Assembly (NCBI RefSeq): GCF_027244095.1
Contig: NC_069659.1
Coordinates: 174,522,001-174,586,000 of the forward strand
DNA: 64,000 bases
Reading direction: 5' to 3'
DNA from: Hemicordylus capensis
Taxonomy: Eukaryota; Chordata; Lepidosauria; Squamata; Cordylidae
This document shows positions 34,490-45,841 of the stretch, in pieces. Within the stretch, counting starts at the first letter, position 1; each line of letters opens with the position of its first letter. Both the position numbers and the translations under genes were made by a program. Under the pieces are notes generated by a model. It was not told the DNA's origin and searched no databases. It saw nothing but the letters and a program-made list of their open reading frames with translations.

Positions 34490-35028
34490 ATGTAACAAAC
34501 TGAGATTGAATCTGGGCAATACGGAGGTACCGTTGGTCAGCAGGAGAGCCAATCAGGATGAGGAGATTTAACCATTTCTGGATGGGGTTGCACTGCCCTT
34601 GAAAGAGTAGGTGCACAACTTGGGGGCACTGCTGGAACCGGGCCTCTGCTTTCGGAAGCTCAGGTGGAGGTGGTGGCCAGGGGTGCCTTTGCATGGCTTC
34701 AGCTAGTGTACTGGCTGCAAGGTCAGATTGAACGAGACTAAGGCAAAATCACTGTTCAGAGTGGTAGGTTGCAAAAGATCTCCCTTTCTTGAGAAGGCAG
34801 ATCTGACCCACACCTTAGTCACGTCATGGCTAGATTACTGTAACATGCTCTATGTGGGGCTGCCCTTGAAGAATATTTGGACAATTAGACTTGTATTTTT
34901 ATATTCCATTTGAATTCTTATTGTGTAGTTTTTTATGGTTTTATATTTTAAATGTTTTGTGAATCGTCTTGAGATTCTTTTAATGAAAGGTGGTATAGAA
35001 ATTTAACAATATAAATAAATAAAATACT
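34490..35028 (+). mobile_element. LINE L2-like fragment (RT region and 3' tail)
   Basis: The frame at 34728-34913 carries LVTSWLDYCNMLYVGLPLKN, the L2 RT C-terminal block. The upstream part (aacttgggggcactgctgga, then gtggtggccaggggtgcc, then tttgcatggcttcagc) corresponds to the LGVLLDP and VARAAFAQL region. After 34875 it jumps to the AT-rich 3' end (atcgtcttgagattctttta, then gaaaggtggtatagaa), ending in an ATAAATAAATAAA tail, so there is an internal deletion before the 3' UTR. Confidence 0.7.
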
Positions 35029-37427
35029 TAACTTGGATATAAACTTTGTGCCCTTTCAAAGTATGAGATTTGGTCCGTATCAGGGTAATTAGTCACAGGA
35101 GAATTTGAACCACTGGCTGCCTAAAAGCTTTGTGGGAGCCCCAAGCCTTGAGCCACTGACGCTCTTTGAAAAATCATAGACCCAAATAGCTTAACTAGCT
35201 CTGTCTTCCAAAACTTCCACACTATCAAGTAGTCCCTCTGTTTTCTCATTTCCATGTAACTTCTCTTTCCCATCAGCTAACTTTTCCTTTGCAACCAATA
35301 GTCTCCTTGAGCAACTCACAATCTGTGCTCTTCATCCTGCCCCACCTGCTCCTGCAAACTTCTCCATCTTCCCCCAAACCAACCACATTATCTTATCCCA
35401 TCTCCTCCCTCATATATCTGGCCTGCTTTCAAGTTCTGGGAGTTTCCCACAACCTGCCTCTCTGACCAATGATTTTGCTTCAGTCTGGTTCAATCTGACC
35501 TTGCAGACAAGACATGAGAGAGGTCCTCTCCACTGTGTTATGACAACTTCTGTGGAGCCAGCAACCTACACAGTTTGAGAAGTTCTATAGATCCAAGTCC
35601 CCAGTGTTTGGCTTCTATTAATTTTCCTTCTAGAAAATTAATAAAGCCAGCACGACACATCTAACCCCTTTGGTGCCACAAGGCACGGATTCGCAATTTA
35701 TTGTGTTAGAGGCATGCAAAGAGCTTAGTCCAGAGCTTGGCTCTTCCAAGAGGTTAACAAAAATGCAGCGAGCATGCAAACATTAACATGATCGATTGCA
35801 TTTCAAGCAAACACAGCTTTGCCTCTCTAACGCATGCAGCTTCTATAAAGAGCAAGGACATGTTTTACAGTTCCCTATTTTGGAACGTGTTGGATTTAAG
35901 TCCGGCAGCTGTTAGTTTAATCCAATTTGATTATTATTTCCCTCCTCAAACCTCCATGAGGCTAACCTTGTGTACCTGGAAGGAGCTCATTTGTGAGCAT
36001 AGGGTAATCAGTTCTGACTACAAGTTAAAGTTATCCTTAAGCAAACAGAAAACTATTCAGCATAGCAATAAAGTTAAATAATTATTACCGAGCTATGTGA
36101 TGTGACTACAATGTGACTTTGAAATGACTGGGATGTGATTAGAATCAAAATGTTATGTATCTGTGATTATATGAGAAAAGAACGATGCCAAAGCTCCCTG
36201 ACATTAACAGCATCAGGAAAAATGACATTATTAATGCCTAGAAAGACATAATTTCTAAGAGACAGCACATGCTTGAAAATGGTTGTAGCTCTAACACTGT
36301 AATCACTGATAAGAAATATAATTAGAGTGTAATCGAATGTAGGGGAAAATAGGTCAGGAAGACAATGCAGCCCATTTGGGTGTGCACAGACTCCCCACCA
36401 CCACAGACCCACCTATAGTATGCCTACTTTTAGAGGTTCATGTGTCAATCTGCCCCATCTTTTAGCTCTTCTGCCTTTTATTGAATTATTTATGTTGGCA
36501 TCAAAGTATGCAATATTTCTTTTTATACACAATCCTTTATCAAGCAGAATTCTATGTAAATTGAAAGCCTGCAAACATCGACAGAAGCTGAGCTAGTGAA
36601 AGTATCACCTGGACTGTCTTGAGTATCTTAGGCTATGTATCTTCAGAGAGAAACAGGTGCTGGTTTTTCAGCTGCAGGGAGAGCTCTGCTCCCCGCCTTT
36701 ACTCCTCTGTCAGAACATATAAAACCTCACCAAGTGCCAAGTCAACAGTGAGGTCCCATGATGCTTCTGGTGGACTGTCTTCCATAAATTTAAAAGCTTT
36801 TTAAAACCATGTACTGTTTTTAAACTCTGACATCTATTCTGATTGGGACGGAGCAGTGGTTTTGTGACTGACGCAAGGCCAGGCTCAGACAATCACCACT
36901 GTGCACAGCTCAGCTTCAGAAGTGGAGAGACAGCTCCTTCATGACTGACACAAAGCATGACCAATCGGCACTGTGCAGATCTAGGAAACTAGGACAGGCT
37001 CTCTCTGTTCTGTTGTACATGTGTCAGATGCATGAGAAGTGTGCTTCCACAGACTCACTACTAAAATGATGCCTGTCTCTGTATGCAGCCTTATGGGGGC
37101 AAAATTGGAATGTAACATGTGAGCAAAGAATGTAACATGTGTCTCTTACGGCAACTTCTACCAATTAGGAGGTCCAATTTGGAACAGTGGAGATCATAAA
37201 AGTTGCAGCAGCAGCAGGTAAGACTCATGAGTTCTTGGGCCACAAAAGCAAACAACCTCGTAAATAGTTAACTACATTTTCTAACTAGCTAACTATATTG
37301 TCTGCCTCTCTTTGATGCATAATTCAGCTGTATGGGAGCATAATTTCCTTATCTTTGATTATGGAGGTTATAAATGCTGTTGAAACAAATACTTCCTTGT
37401 GCCATGTTTTGACAGACTTCGAGGCTG
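35029..37427. other. Unassigned AT-rich noncoding DNA
   Basis: About 2.4 kb without a recognisable exon or repeat family. A near-repeat gaatgtaacatgtg appears at about 37108 and 37129. Confidence 0.4.
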
Positions 37428-37905
37428 TTCACATGCACAGCCAAGAGCAGCCTAGGGTAGCCAAGCCCGCTCTTGGCTGTATGTGTGTACTGCTGGGAGC
37501 GACATGGCTCCTGGCAGCAAACCTGTCAAAGAGGCCCACCGCTTAGTCAGGGTTAAGGGCAGGAGTATGCCCTTAACACGGGCTAAATGATTGTGTGTGG
37601 GTGCCACATGGCGCCACACGGCGCCACACAGCTTTGACACATCAGCGGCCTCCCAGCCAGTGCTGGGAGAATCTCCATAATGCACTGCACACGTGTGCGG
37701 TGCATTATGGGAGTTCCAGGGGCCAGGCGATGCGTCTCAGCCCCCCAACCCTAAGGGCTGCCAGAGGAGGCAACTATACGTCTGGGTGCGCAATCTCAGC
37801 ACCCAGACCAGGGATAGTCTGTGTGGGAGGAAAGCTTTATAAGGCTCCCTCCTCTCACGCATGCCCTCAAGATCTCAATCATCATGAGAAAAGGCTCTTA
37901 GTGGC
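37428..37905 (+). mobile_element. Multi-hairpin foldback element, copy H3
   Basis: Hairpins in order: 37438-37479 (11-bp perfect stem cagccaagagc); 37552-37577 (gttaagggca/tgcccttaac, perfect 10 bp, loop ggagta); 37650-37669 (ctcccagc/gctgggag); and 37673-37713 (about 20 bp, ctccataatgcactgcacac, one mismatch and one gap). The right end is gagaaaaggctc. Body blocks (ggtgcattatgggagttcca and gagaaaaggctc) match copy H5. It is GC-rich, with no coding capacity. Confidence 0.75.
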
Positions 37906-38907
37906 CTTATTGGAAATGGTTGACCTGTACTGCATTAGAATTAACAGCTATGTTCAGAACAAAAAGCTTCTGAGGGATAGCTATCAGGTCATTATTTCTT
38001 GTCTGTGTCCTGACTGTCCATCATATCAGTGAACTTTTCTTCCTAAATTAGAATGAGATAGTATTGTATTTGATGCCTTTCTTTGATGCCTAATTAAGCT
38101 ATGCAGGAAGTGAAGTTAATTTTATAACCTTTGTTTGACGAGGTTATAAAAACTTTTGAAACAAACACTTGGTTCCACCTTTCTTCTTTTCAAATAACCT
38201 GGCTAACCTAGTTGCCTTATATAAGAAAAAAGAAAAGGTGACAATGTTAAAGACAGAGGAATTCCATGGGCATAATTATAATCAATATAAATTGATTTCA
38301 TTAAGGACTACACGCTGGTTGCATACAACATCCTTCAAAGAATGCTTGAGAAATGTAACCTAGAAAGACCTACTCTAAGATCAACGCACAACTAGTTGAA
38401 CACTCATACCCCAAGTTTGTGGAATGAAAGCTTCCACAAATGTATCTGTTCTACATTTGGTACTGTTGAACATCTTAGCAAAAGGCTTATGTGAAAGAGT
38501 AGGCCATACTCTTAAGAAATATGTTGACAATGCCTAGCAAAGAAGTTCTAAGTGTCGATGGGTATGAACTAAGAAGTCAAATGTGTATCAATAATAAGGA
38601 GAAGTAGGTTAATAAGAATAGAATAGATCTAAGCACTGCAAAATATAAGCTTTTACAAAAGTATGAGCATGTGCAAATGGGAAAGCGTGGGGATAAATGC
38701 CTATGTCACCACATTCTTAGAACAATCTGGGGATTTGACTTGATAAGTGAGTTGTGAATAGAGTGCATTGTACAAAAGCCCCATTGCATAAAACCTGTTC
38801 ACAGACATTTCAGGCTTTCAGCATCCTGACATTGCATGTTCAGGACATTTAGCTTCATGAACAGATACAAGATTCTGGCAATGCAGGCACAAATCACACG
38901 AGTGAAG
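37906..38907. other. Unassigned AT-rich noncoding DNA
   Basis: No gene or repeat family recognised. Confidence 0.4.
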
Positions 38908-38980
38908 GATCACCTTGAGAGTCTAATTCTGGAGTGGAAAGGCAAAATATAAATTGCATCAATAAAATTCACACACATAC
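38908..38980 (+). mobile_element. L2-type LINE 3' tail remnant
   Basis: caccttgagagtctaattct followed by ggagtggaaaggcaaaatat and aaattgcatcaataaa is the typical L2 3' terminus. Confidence 0.5.
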
Positions 38981-39149
38981 ATGAATCACTGCTGTACATC
39001 ACATGCATGTTGTACATCACATGCATCACAATGCATACAGTTTGCTTAACTACACATCATGTCTCTTATTAAAAGGCACCTGGGCATTTGCTCCATTCTC
39101 TCAGATGAGTTTGGGTTTTGTGAGATCCGTGTGTTTCTTCTCAGTTTTT

Positions 39150-39295
39150 TGCTCATTTGTCATTTTAGTTTAGGATTATTGTAATTCAGAATGTGCCTTT
39201 GTTTATTTTTAACATTTTATTTGCAAGCCACCTTGGGGGCTGAAGTAAAACCACCTCCATAAAATAAATAATCAAGTAAACAAACAAATAAGTTG
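39150..39295 (+). mobile_element. LINE 3' tail remnant
   Basis: tttaacattttatttgcaag ccaccttgggggctgaag and a terminal ATAAATAA-rich tail look like an L2/CR1-type 3' UTR end. The family is uncertain. Confidence 0.4.
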
Positions 39296-41494
39296 TCTAG
39301 ACACTATGTTGCAAAGCCAGATTACTGATGAAATTGCTCAAATAAACATTGCAGAAGAATGTTGGCATGACAGGATTTCAGGGTTATTTGGCTTATGTGC
39401 ATGTTATTCACAGAAACTGATAACGTTATACACTGCAAAAGGGCAAAAAGGAATACCTATTAAGGTTATGCATTTGGTACTGAATTCTTGTTTACTGGAC
39501 ATACATCTTGATTGCACAATCCAAGTACATATTTTGTACATGTGATATTGTTAAAATTGGCTGGATTTATTGGTGGTTATTTATCACCTAATTGGGATTT
39601 TTTTGATTATTGATCCAATGATCATATTATTTAATCATTCGGCGGGGGGGGGGGGCATCTTGCAGATTTCAAAACTTCTGTATAATGAAAGTGTTGCTTG
39701 CAACTAAAGATAGTACAGGCTCAAAATTGGAGAACACCTGAAGTTTATTCTGTCAAAGAATAGATGATTAGAATTTTGGACATTGTTGAAATTGACAAAT
39801 TAACTGACATAATTAGCAGGAAATCTGGATCAATGCCTCTAGTCAAATCTCTTGAAAAATGGACTCCATTTATTCTATAATGGAATGCACAATATAATTA
39901 TTCAAGATAAGTTTAGAAAATGATTAATTTTTGTAATTTTGATGTAACGTAACACATTTTTAAAAAAAATTGGCTGGTATCTGGAAAGGCCTGTGAATAT
40001 GTACAGGTGAAGGGAGACAGACAAAAAAGCTTATATATGCACATATTTGGAACCTAGTTCACCTCTTTTTAACATTAAAGAAAATACAAAAACAAAACAA
40101 GAGCTAGGAGTGAAAGGAAGCTGAAAATAAGACCCCACTATTCTAACATCTCCTCACACAAACTTCTCAATCATTAACTAGCCTGACAATGGTTGACAAG
40201 TGAACTGGTCAGATGATGAGTTTGTCATAAGAATGTGTCACCACACACCCAAATGTAAACTGAATGGAGTTGAGGCAGATTCTAGTACACGAAAAAGAAT
40301 TGTGTGAACTGACTCATAGTGTGCCAGAAATCCAGCAGAGAGCAGACGGAAACAAAAACTATATTTATAACTGTTCTAAGAATAACAGCATGCTTCTGAG
40401 CATGTGCAGAGTACATGTCTTTTTCTGCTATGTAACCACATCACAAGATGAAGGGGGAAAGCCTCCCAGGCCAAGATGGCTTCCCAGGCACATCTTAATT
40501 TTGAAATTAGCCATTGTTATGCTAACCTATAACATCTGTTACACAAGTCATACTTGTCCATTCAAATCATGATCTAAAAATTAATAAAAGTATTTAGTAA
40601 TCATCATGCAAAGGAAAACACAGAACATTCTTATTTTCTTCTTGCGACAAAGGTTAAGGAGTACCAAGGTATCTTTTTATTCCGATACCATCTTTGCAGG
40701 AGGCATAGAACTGATAATGCATACTTGCTAAATGCATACCTGGCTCCTTTAGAGAATCAAGGGGGTAATTTAAAAAATCCAGATTGCAGTAAACAATGAT
40801 GAATAATGTTTTATTCAGTTCTGCATTCGAGGGGATAAAAATAAAAATATGTGCCAATCCTTTTCTTACAGAATTCTCATCTGACCCATAAGAAACGAAA
40901 ATGAGAAAGGTGTGCAGGAGTCAATGGGAATCCAGACTGAAGCTCGAGTCAGAAAAATATGAATTATAGATGGAGGCATGTATTAAACATAAAGTTGAAA
41001 CAAGTTGAGGAGGGCAAGAGAGCAATGTTTTATACAAAGGTGGTCAGAGGAGAGCCCCTCTAGCAGTTCTTAGGAGGATGTCTGACGTAGTGCCTAGTAC
41101 ACAGAATTTGCCTTTTTCCTGGGGGCTCTTGCAGTTTTGGACCTACTACTGAAAGCTGAAGCCATACTGAGATGGAACAAAGAGCCGCTTCCAAACAGAA
41201 AGCAACCAGCCCAGAACCACACCCAACCAGAAGCATGTACTTAATGCAAGAAATGTATGTGTCTGTAACTCAGCACCATGCTCCCATCAAGATATTTTAA
41301 TTGAAACCACATCTGTGGGACAATATAACATCCCTTTCCTTAACGCTGGGCTCTTCGTTCTGGATTAATTAATGTGGAATTATCACTAGATTTGTTCTCA
41401 TAGCTACTAGAATGGGTGTAATCTTTCAACCCACCAGTCCACATCTAACCATGCACAAAAAGAGTAGAGAGTGGAAGAACCCACACCATTAATA
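39296..41494. other. Unassigned AT-rich noncoding DNA
   Basis: Contains a poly-G run at about 39643-39655. No gene or recognised repeat in 2.2 kb. Confidence 0.4.
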
Positions 41495-41900
41495 AAAATA
41501 AATCATCATAATCATCATTATTATTTATATTTATTATTATACATTTTCTACAATACCACAATCAAAATAATTTAAGGGGGAAATGAACAAAACACAATTA
41601 AAGACACAATAAAAACAAGAAATCTGAATAAAACACTAAAAACAAGACATGTGAATAGACTAGTAATAGAAACCACGGCAAGTTATAAAATCACAACCAG
41701 AAAATGACACAGTTAATTATCTCATGCAGACTGTCATGAGATAATCCTAAATAAGCAGGTCTAAATCTCAGGTCAGGACTGAGCAACAGAAGGAACAGAA
41801 AGAATATCGCCAGAAAGTGCATTCCAGAATGGGTGCTACCACCAAATAAGCCCTGCTGTGTCAATCAACTGATGGGGGCAGAGGGTACTAACAGGACGAC
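41495..41900 (-). mobile_element. LINE-derived 3' region, antisense
   Basis: An AAT/TTA-rich start (41495-41540) followed by aggtctaaatctcaggtcag, agaaagtgcattccagaatg and ggtgctaccaccaaataagc is the reversed 3' region of a squamate LINE, in which the 'attccagag.gggtgccaccactgagaaggccctgct' pattern recurs. No ORF part remains. Confidence 0.45.
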
Positions 41901-42084
41901 TTAGGAAAATCTCAGAAAATGGGAATATTGCTGTTAAAAACCTAGATTTTGTTTTAGGGGGAGGAGTAAAGAATTAGAATTCCTAAGCAAACACATTTCA
42001 TATTCACATGAATATGCACTTCTGGTCAGTAACATCTTTTTAATCCTTATACTTTTTAAGGTCCTTTTTTAAACTGTAAAGGGG

Positions 42085-42625
42085 CGGAGAGCTTTGCTAT
42101 GCATGTTCTGCCCTGGTTTGCATTTGGATGAGTGACTACAAGTGAGTAGTCTATTGTAAGGCATTCCCTTTAGGGGATGAGGCCGTTAATCAGTGGTAGA
42201 GTATCTGCTTTGTATGCAGAAGTCACATATTCACTGGGACCTTCTCATCCCAGGTTCACTGCCTGGCATCTCCAAGATAGAACAAGATTTTTATTTATTT
42301 ATTAGGACAAGATTTTTTTAATTGAACCAACAAACTACCAAAGCATACAGTACGTTGCCAGAGCACAATTATATACAAAGTGGTTGTCTGTACATCATAT
42401 ATCTACAAAGATTTACAAACAAGGATTTGGTAACCCACAGGGTTATAAAGTATATGCAGGCAGTACTGTAACTCGGGGATGGGGGATTACAAGGTCCTCC
42501 AAGATAGGGCTGAGAATCCTGCCTGTAATCTTGGAGAAGCCACTGCCAGCCAGCATAGACAATACTGAGCTAGATGGACCAATTGTCTGACTGGGTATAA
42601 GGCAGCTTGCAATGCTCCTGTATTA
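42085..42625 (+). mobile_element. tRNA-Ala-headed SINE, split by a nested insertion
   Basis: The left part (42085-42280) has ctgccctggtttgcatttgg, then ggggatgaggccgttaatca, gtggtagagtatctgctttg and tatgcagaag (A and B boxes of a tRNA-Ala-like head). The right part (42498-42625) has agatagggctgagaatcctg, gccactgccagccag, tagacaatactgagctagat and ggtataaggcagc. The two halves are continuous in the reversed copy at 43086-43385. They are separated here by a 217-bp insert with a 10-bp duplication. Confidence 0.75.
42281..42497 (-). mobile_element. Unidentified nested retroposon with 10-bp TSD
   Basis: The insert is bounded by tccaagatag at 42271-42280 and again at 42498-42507, a perfect 10-bp target duplication. 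It interrupts a SINE. On the minus strand it ends in ataaataaataaaaatcttg, an A-rich tail consistent with target-primed reverse transcription. Its body (tgtgggttaccaaatccttg, then gtacagacaaccactttgta) matches nothing recognised here. It is too short for coding. Confidence 0.7.
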
Positions 42626-42737
42626 TTTACACTAAGGGTTAATTGATAATGTTGCAAAGCAGCAGGACTGTCTAACATAGTTGCTTCTAGCACAGATGCT
42701 GCAGTGTGGGAGCCACTCATATGGAAGTGGAACATAG

Positions 42738-43076
42738 CCGTGGCGGCTGGTGCGGGCGGGAGGCACCATTCAGGGTAAATTAGTAGGTGCTTACCTCCCG
42801 TGCTGCCGCACCGGAAAGCTCTTCCCAGCAGCGGCTCACCACCTAGCACTCACTGTGGTGGAGGATCGGCTCCACCACTCAGCTGCCCTCTGCACATGTA
42901 TGGAGGCCATTTGTTGGCCATGCAAATGGCCTCCGTCAGCTGAGCAGCAGAGCCAATCCTCCGCCGCAGTGGGTGCTGGGCGGTGCACCGCTGCTGGGAA
43001 GAGCTTTCAGGTGCGGTGGTATGGTAGGTAAGCACCTACTAATTTACCCTGAAAGGTACCTCCTGCCTCCACCCTG
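42738..43076. mobile_element. hAT-like foldback MITE, 339 bp, near palindrome
   Basis: The left arm (ggtgcgggcgggaggcacca, ttcagggtaaattagtaggt, gcttacctcc, ccggaaagctcttcccagca) is mirrored by the right arm ending gaaaggtacctcctgcctcc. The symmetry centre is near 42910, where gaggccatttg meets caaatggcctc. Outer ends are ccgtggcgg and ccaccctg. Flanks gaacatag (42730-42737) and gaacatcg (43077-43084) match at 7 of 8, as expected for hAT insertion. Confidence 0.85.
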
Positions 43077-43085
43077 GAACATCGG

Positions 43086-43385
43086 AAAATAGGAAGCTGC
43101 CTTATACCAAGTCAGACCATTGGTCCATCTAATTCAGTATTGTCTACACAGACTGGCAGCAGCTTTTCCAAAGTTGCAGACAGGAGTCTCCCTCAGTCCT
43201 ATTTTGGAGATGCCAGGGAGGTAACTTGGAACCTTCTGCATGCGCTTCCCCTACTGGGAATATCATACAGCGCTCACATGTAGTCTCCCATTCAAATGCA
43301 AACCAGGGCAGACCCTGCTTAGCAAAAAAGACAATTCTTGCTTGCTGCCACAAACCAACTCTTCCTACTCCTGTCCTGCAACACA
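43086..43385 (-). mobile_element. tRNA-Ala-headed SINE, antisense, near full length
   Basis: From left to right it has the reversed 3' end (ggaagctgccttataccaag, accattggtccatctaattc), body (tagtattgtctac-like, ggcagcagcttttcc), reversed tRNA-like head (ggagatgccagggaggtaac, ccttctgcatgc) and then tcccattcaaatgcaaacca and gcagaccctgcttagc. The latter 5' extension is also found before the head in the copy at 42085, so it belongs to the family. Confidence 0.75.
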
Positions 43386-43390
43386 TTAAT

Positions 43391-44734
43391 CAGGGCTAAA
43401 AGGGATTTAAAGTGATATGAATAGAAGTGCAGATCTCTTTAAAGGAAACATCTATTTTCATGTACTGATTTTTTTTTTACAATGTTCACAGATTGTGTTG
43501 AGTTTACTGTCAATGCACTGTTTTAGCTGTATTTTGTAGCCCACTAAGGTTCATGCAAGAAAAAGGTAGGCACACATTTAACAACTCAAGAAATAGAATG
43601 AAAGAATGCTGGAGATAGGGAAAGCATATGCTGCAATGATTCCCATTTATGGGTACAGTACAGTCCTAATTTTCTGATACCAACAGTAGTAAATCATTAT
43701 TCCTTTTTTGTCTTTTGAAGTGATTTGGAGGGTGCTTTCTTAAACAGCGTGTCAGACTGAGTTGCCATTCTTCAGGTTCCAGTGTTCACTCAGCTATTTT
43801 GAAGTTAAAACCTCAATGGGAAGGGATGCATTTCATCTCTACAAGCATGCAAATGCATACATATGAACACTAAGGCACCCTATCCTGTATATCCTTTTAT
43901 TTCATCTTGCAGCAATTGTTGAGGCTCGGCACTGCTGATAACTTATTATAGGACAATTATTAATGCTACATTTTTTTAAAAAAAAATCTAGTTTTACTTT
44001 ACTTTTGTTTTGTTTTAAACACCCTTTCTTTATAAATCAGTTCAGGAAGGCTGCTGTAAATGAATACAGCATTCAGTATCAGTATCTGAACACACTCCTC
44101 TCTTACCGAATGCTGTATTCATTTAGAATGGTAGCTAGGTGGAACTGCAGGCTATGATCTTCGGTATGAGAATGGTGTGTTTCAAGTACACAAGGTTTTC
44201 TCTATTTTTACTTGTTGGATTGGGGGTGGGGGGACAGAGCAGTCAGCTGTTAGCATACATCTGTAAGATCTGTCTTTTAATGTAATCAGTTATTTTCTTT
44301 AAAACCATTTAACAATTCTGTCATTCTTTGGAACCAGTCCTGTTTCAGGTCAGCTGCAAATTTGGTATGCACACTCTCCACTCTTTCATCCCTACTAACC
44401 ATTAACCAAAACATACACTAGTGGAGCCTAGGACAAACCTCAATGGAATTCCACTCTTTATCTTCTCCAACCCAGCAAGCAATCCATTAACCGTTCCTCC
44501 TTGAGAGCTCCTTTTCAGCCATTTGTACACCTAATCTGTTCCACCACCTTTTAACCTGCATTTCTCCAGCTAACATATGGGAATGTCATGTTCAGGGTAT
44601 TGCTGTCAAAACCCAAAGGCTCACTCATTTTGCATTTCCATCAACCAGTGGGTCCTATAAATAGCATCATCTTGACCTGCACTGAGCAGAACAAGAGCTA
44701 GTGTGTTGAAATGGGCAGAATGTAGGATTTAGAC
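43391..44734. other. Unassigned AT-rich noncoding DNA
   Basis: No gene or repeat family recognised apart from the hairpin at 44058-44124. Confidence 0.4.
44058..44124. repeat. Perfect 17-bp inverted repeat (hairpin)
   Basis: aaatgaatacagcattc at 44058-44074 and its exact reverse complement at 44108-44124 enclose a 33-nt loop. The length is like that of a small-RNA precursor stem, although no expression evidence exists. It may also be a relic of a MITE. Confidence 0.8.
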
Positions 44735-44997
44735 CAGGGCGTTTTCCACACAGGGCTTTTAGCTCGGGCGTGCGTTCACATATCAGCCAGATTTACTCCA
44801 AAGTCCCTGTGAGAGATCAGAGAGCACTTCATAATACACAATTGAGGTTTTTCATTGCAAGTTAGAGTGTAGCCCGATTTAAATCCAGGGTAAAAAAAAA
44901 AATCCACTTTTTGCATTGGTTTTTTGGGGCAACTTCAAACTCACGGTAAAGCCTCGCATAAACTCGCGTTAAAGTTTGCTGTGTGAAAAATGCCCAG
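44735..44997 (+). mobile_element. MITE, CAGGGC-TTTTCACAC-end family, copy 2
   Basis: The left end cagggcgttttccacacagg and right end ctgtgtgaaaaatgcccag are inverted repeats. The body agccagatttactccaaagt, ttgaggtttttcattgcaag, gttagagtgtagcc matches the copy at 13462-13740. An 8-bp target duplication was not found. Confidence 0.7.
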
Positions 44998-45329
44998 GGA
45001 AATAGGAAGGCTGACAAGTTCCTGGCAGGTCACAGAACATGGTTGGCAGACTGTGTCCAGTTTGGTGAATCACAAGATAGGCAAGTCTTGAAGCAGAACC
45101 GAAGCCCCTCCCCCCACATCAGATCTTCCCTGCCCACCCCCACCCCAACCTAGGGCAACAATAAGCAGGCCATTGGCTGCATGGAGCGGCACTGTTGCAG
45201 CCCTGGAAGTGGCTGCAGGGAGCAGCAGGGAACGGTGTCGGGTGTGGCGGTTCTGATGAGGTGCAGCAGGCCCAGCCCTCCCCCAAGGCACTGCCCAGAG
45301 GGAGAGGACAACTAAGTGGAGGTGGCTAG
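44998..45329. other. Unassigned GC-rich noncoding DNA
   Basis: A 131-codon minus frame (45070-45465) is a chance ORF spanning into the neighbouring MITE. No gene recognised. Confidence 0.4.
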
Positions 45330-45528
45330 CAGTGTTCCCTCTAAGGCGTGTGCATGTGCTCACGCTCACACGTTTTTTTGATATCCGCTCAGTTCGTTTT
45401 AGATCCCACTCAGGTTGATTCAGGAAGGTCCCACTTGGAATGCACGTGCGCACACACGGTCTCAATACTGCCGCTCAGAACAAAACGCACTCCGCACAAA
45501 GATGAAGAGAAAATGAGAGAGAACACTG
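45330..45528. mobile_element. hAT-like MITE, family C copy 2 (199 bp)
   Basis: TIRs cagtgttccctctaa and gagagaacactg. Flanks gtggctag and gtgcctgg match at 6 of 8. It shares its ends, but not its interior, with the 28778 and 62014 copies. Confidence 0.7.
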
Positions 45529-45677
45529 GTGCCTGGCCCTTGCAGCTACAGCCTGGTCACCCAAGCAGGCAACAAAGCAAAGGAGACTGGCTGCAAAGGA
45601 GGAACAAGGCAATAGAAGCAGTGGCTGTTCCTTGCCACTGTGATCCACTCACTTGCCTGCCTCAGGAGCTGACATCT
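45529..45677. other. Unassigned noncoding DNA
   Basis: Short spacer between two MITEs; nothing recognised. Confidence 0.4.
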
Positions 45678-45841
45678 CAGTGGTATCGCTATAATTGAGC
45701 AGATGGGTTCAAAGAACCCAGGCCCCCAGCTGCTCCCTCCCAGGTCCACCCCTCCCTATTTTCCTCACTATCTTGCTCACTCCGAAGGGCTGCCAGGGAG
45801 AGGGGCGAACACAGGCCCCCTCTGCCCTAGCTATGCCCCTG
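45678..45841 (+). mobile_element. Short MITE, CAGGGGYRTMGC-end family, copy 3
   Basis: It begins cagtggtatcgctataattg and ends gctatgcccctg. The body (agcagatgggttcaaagaac, ccaggccc) matches 8486-8654. Confidence 0.7.
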
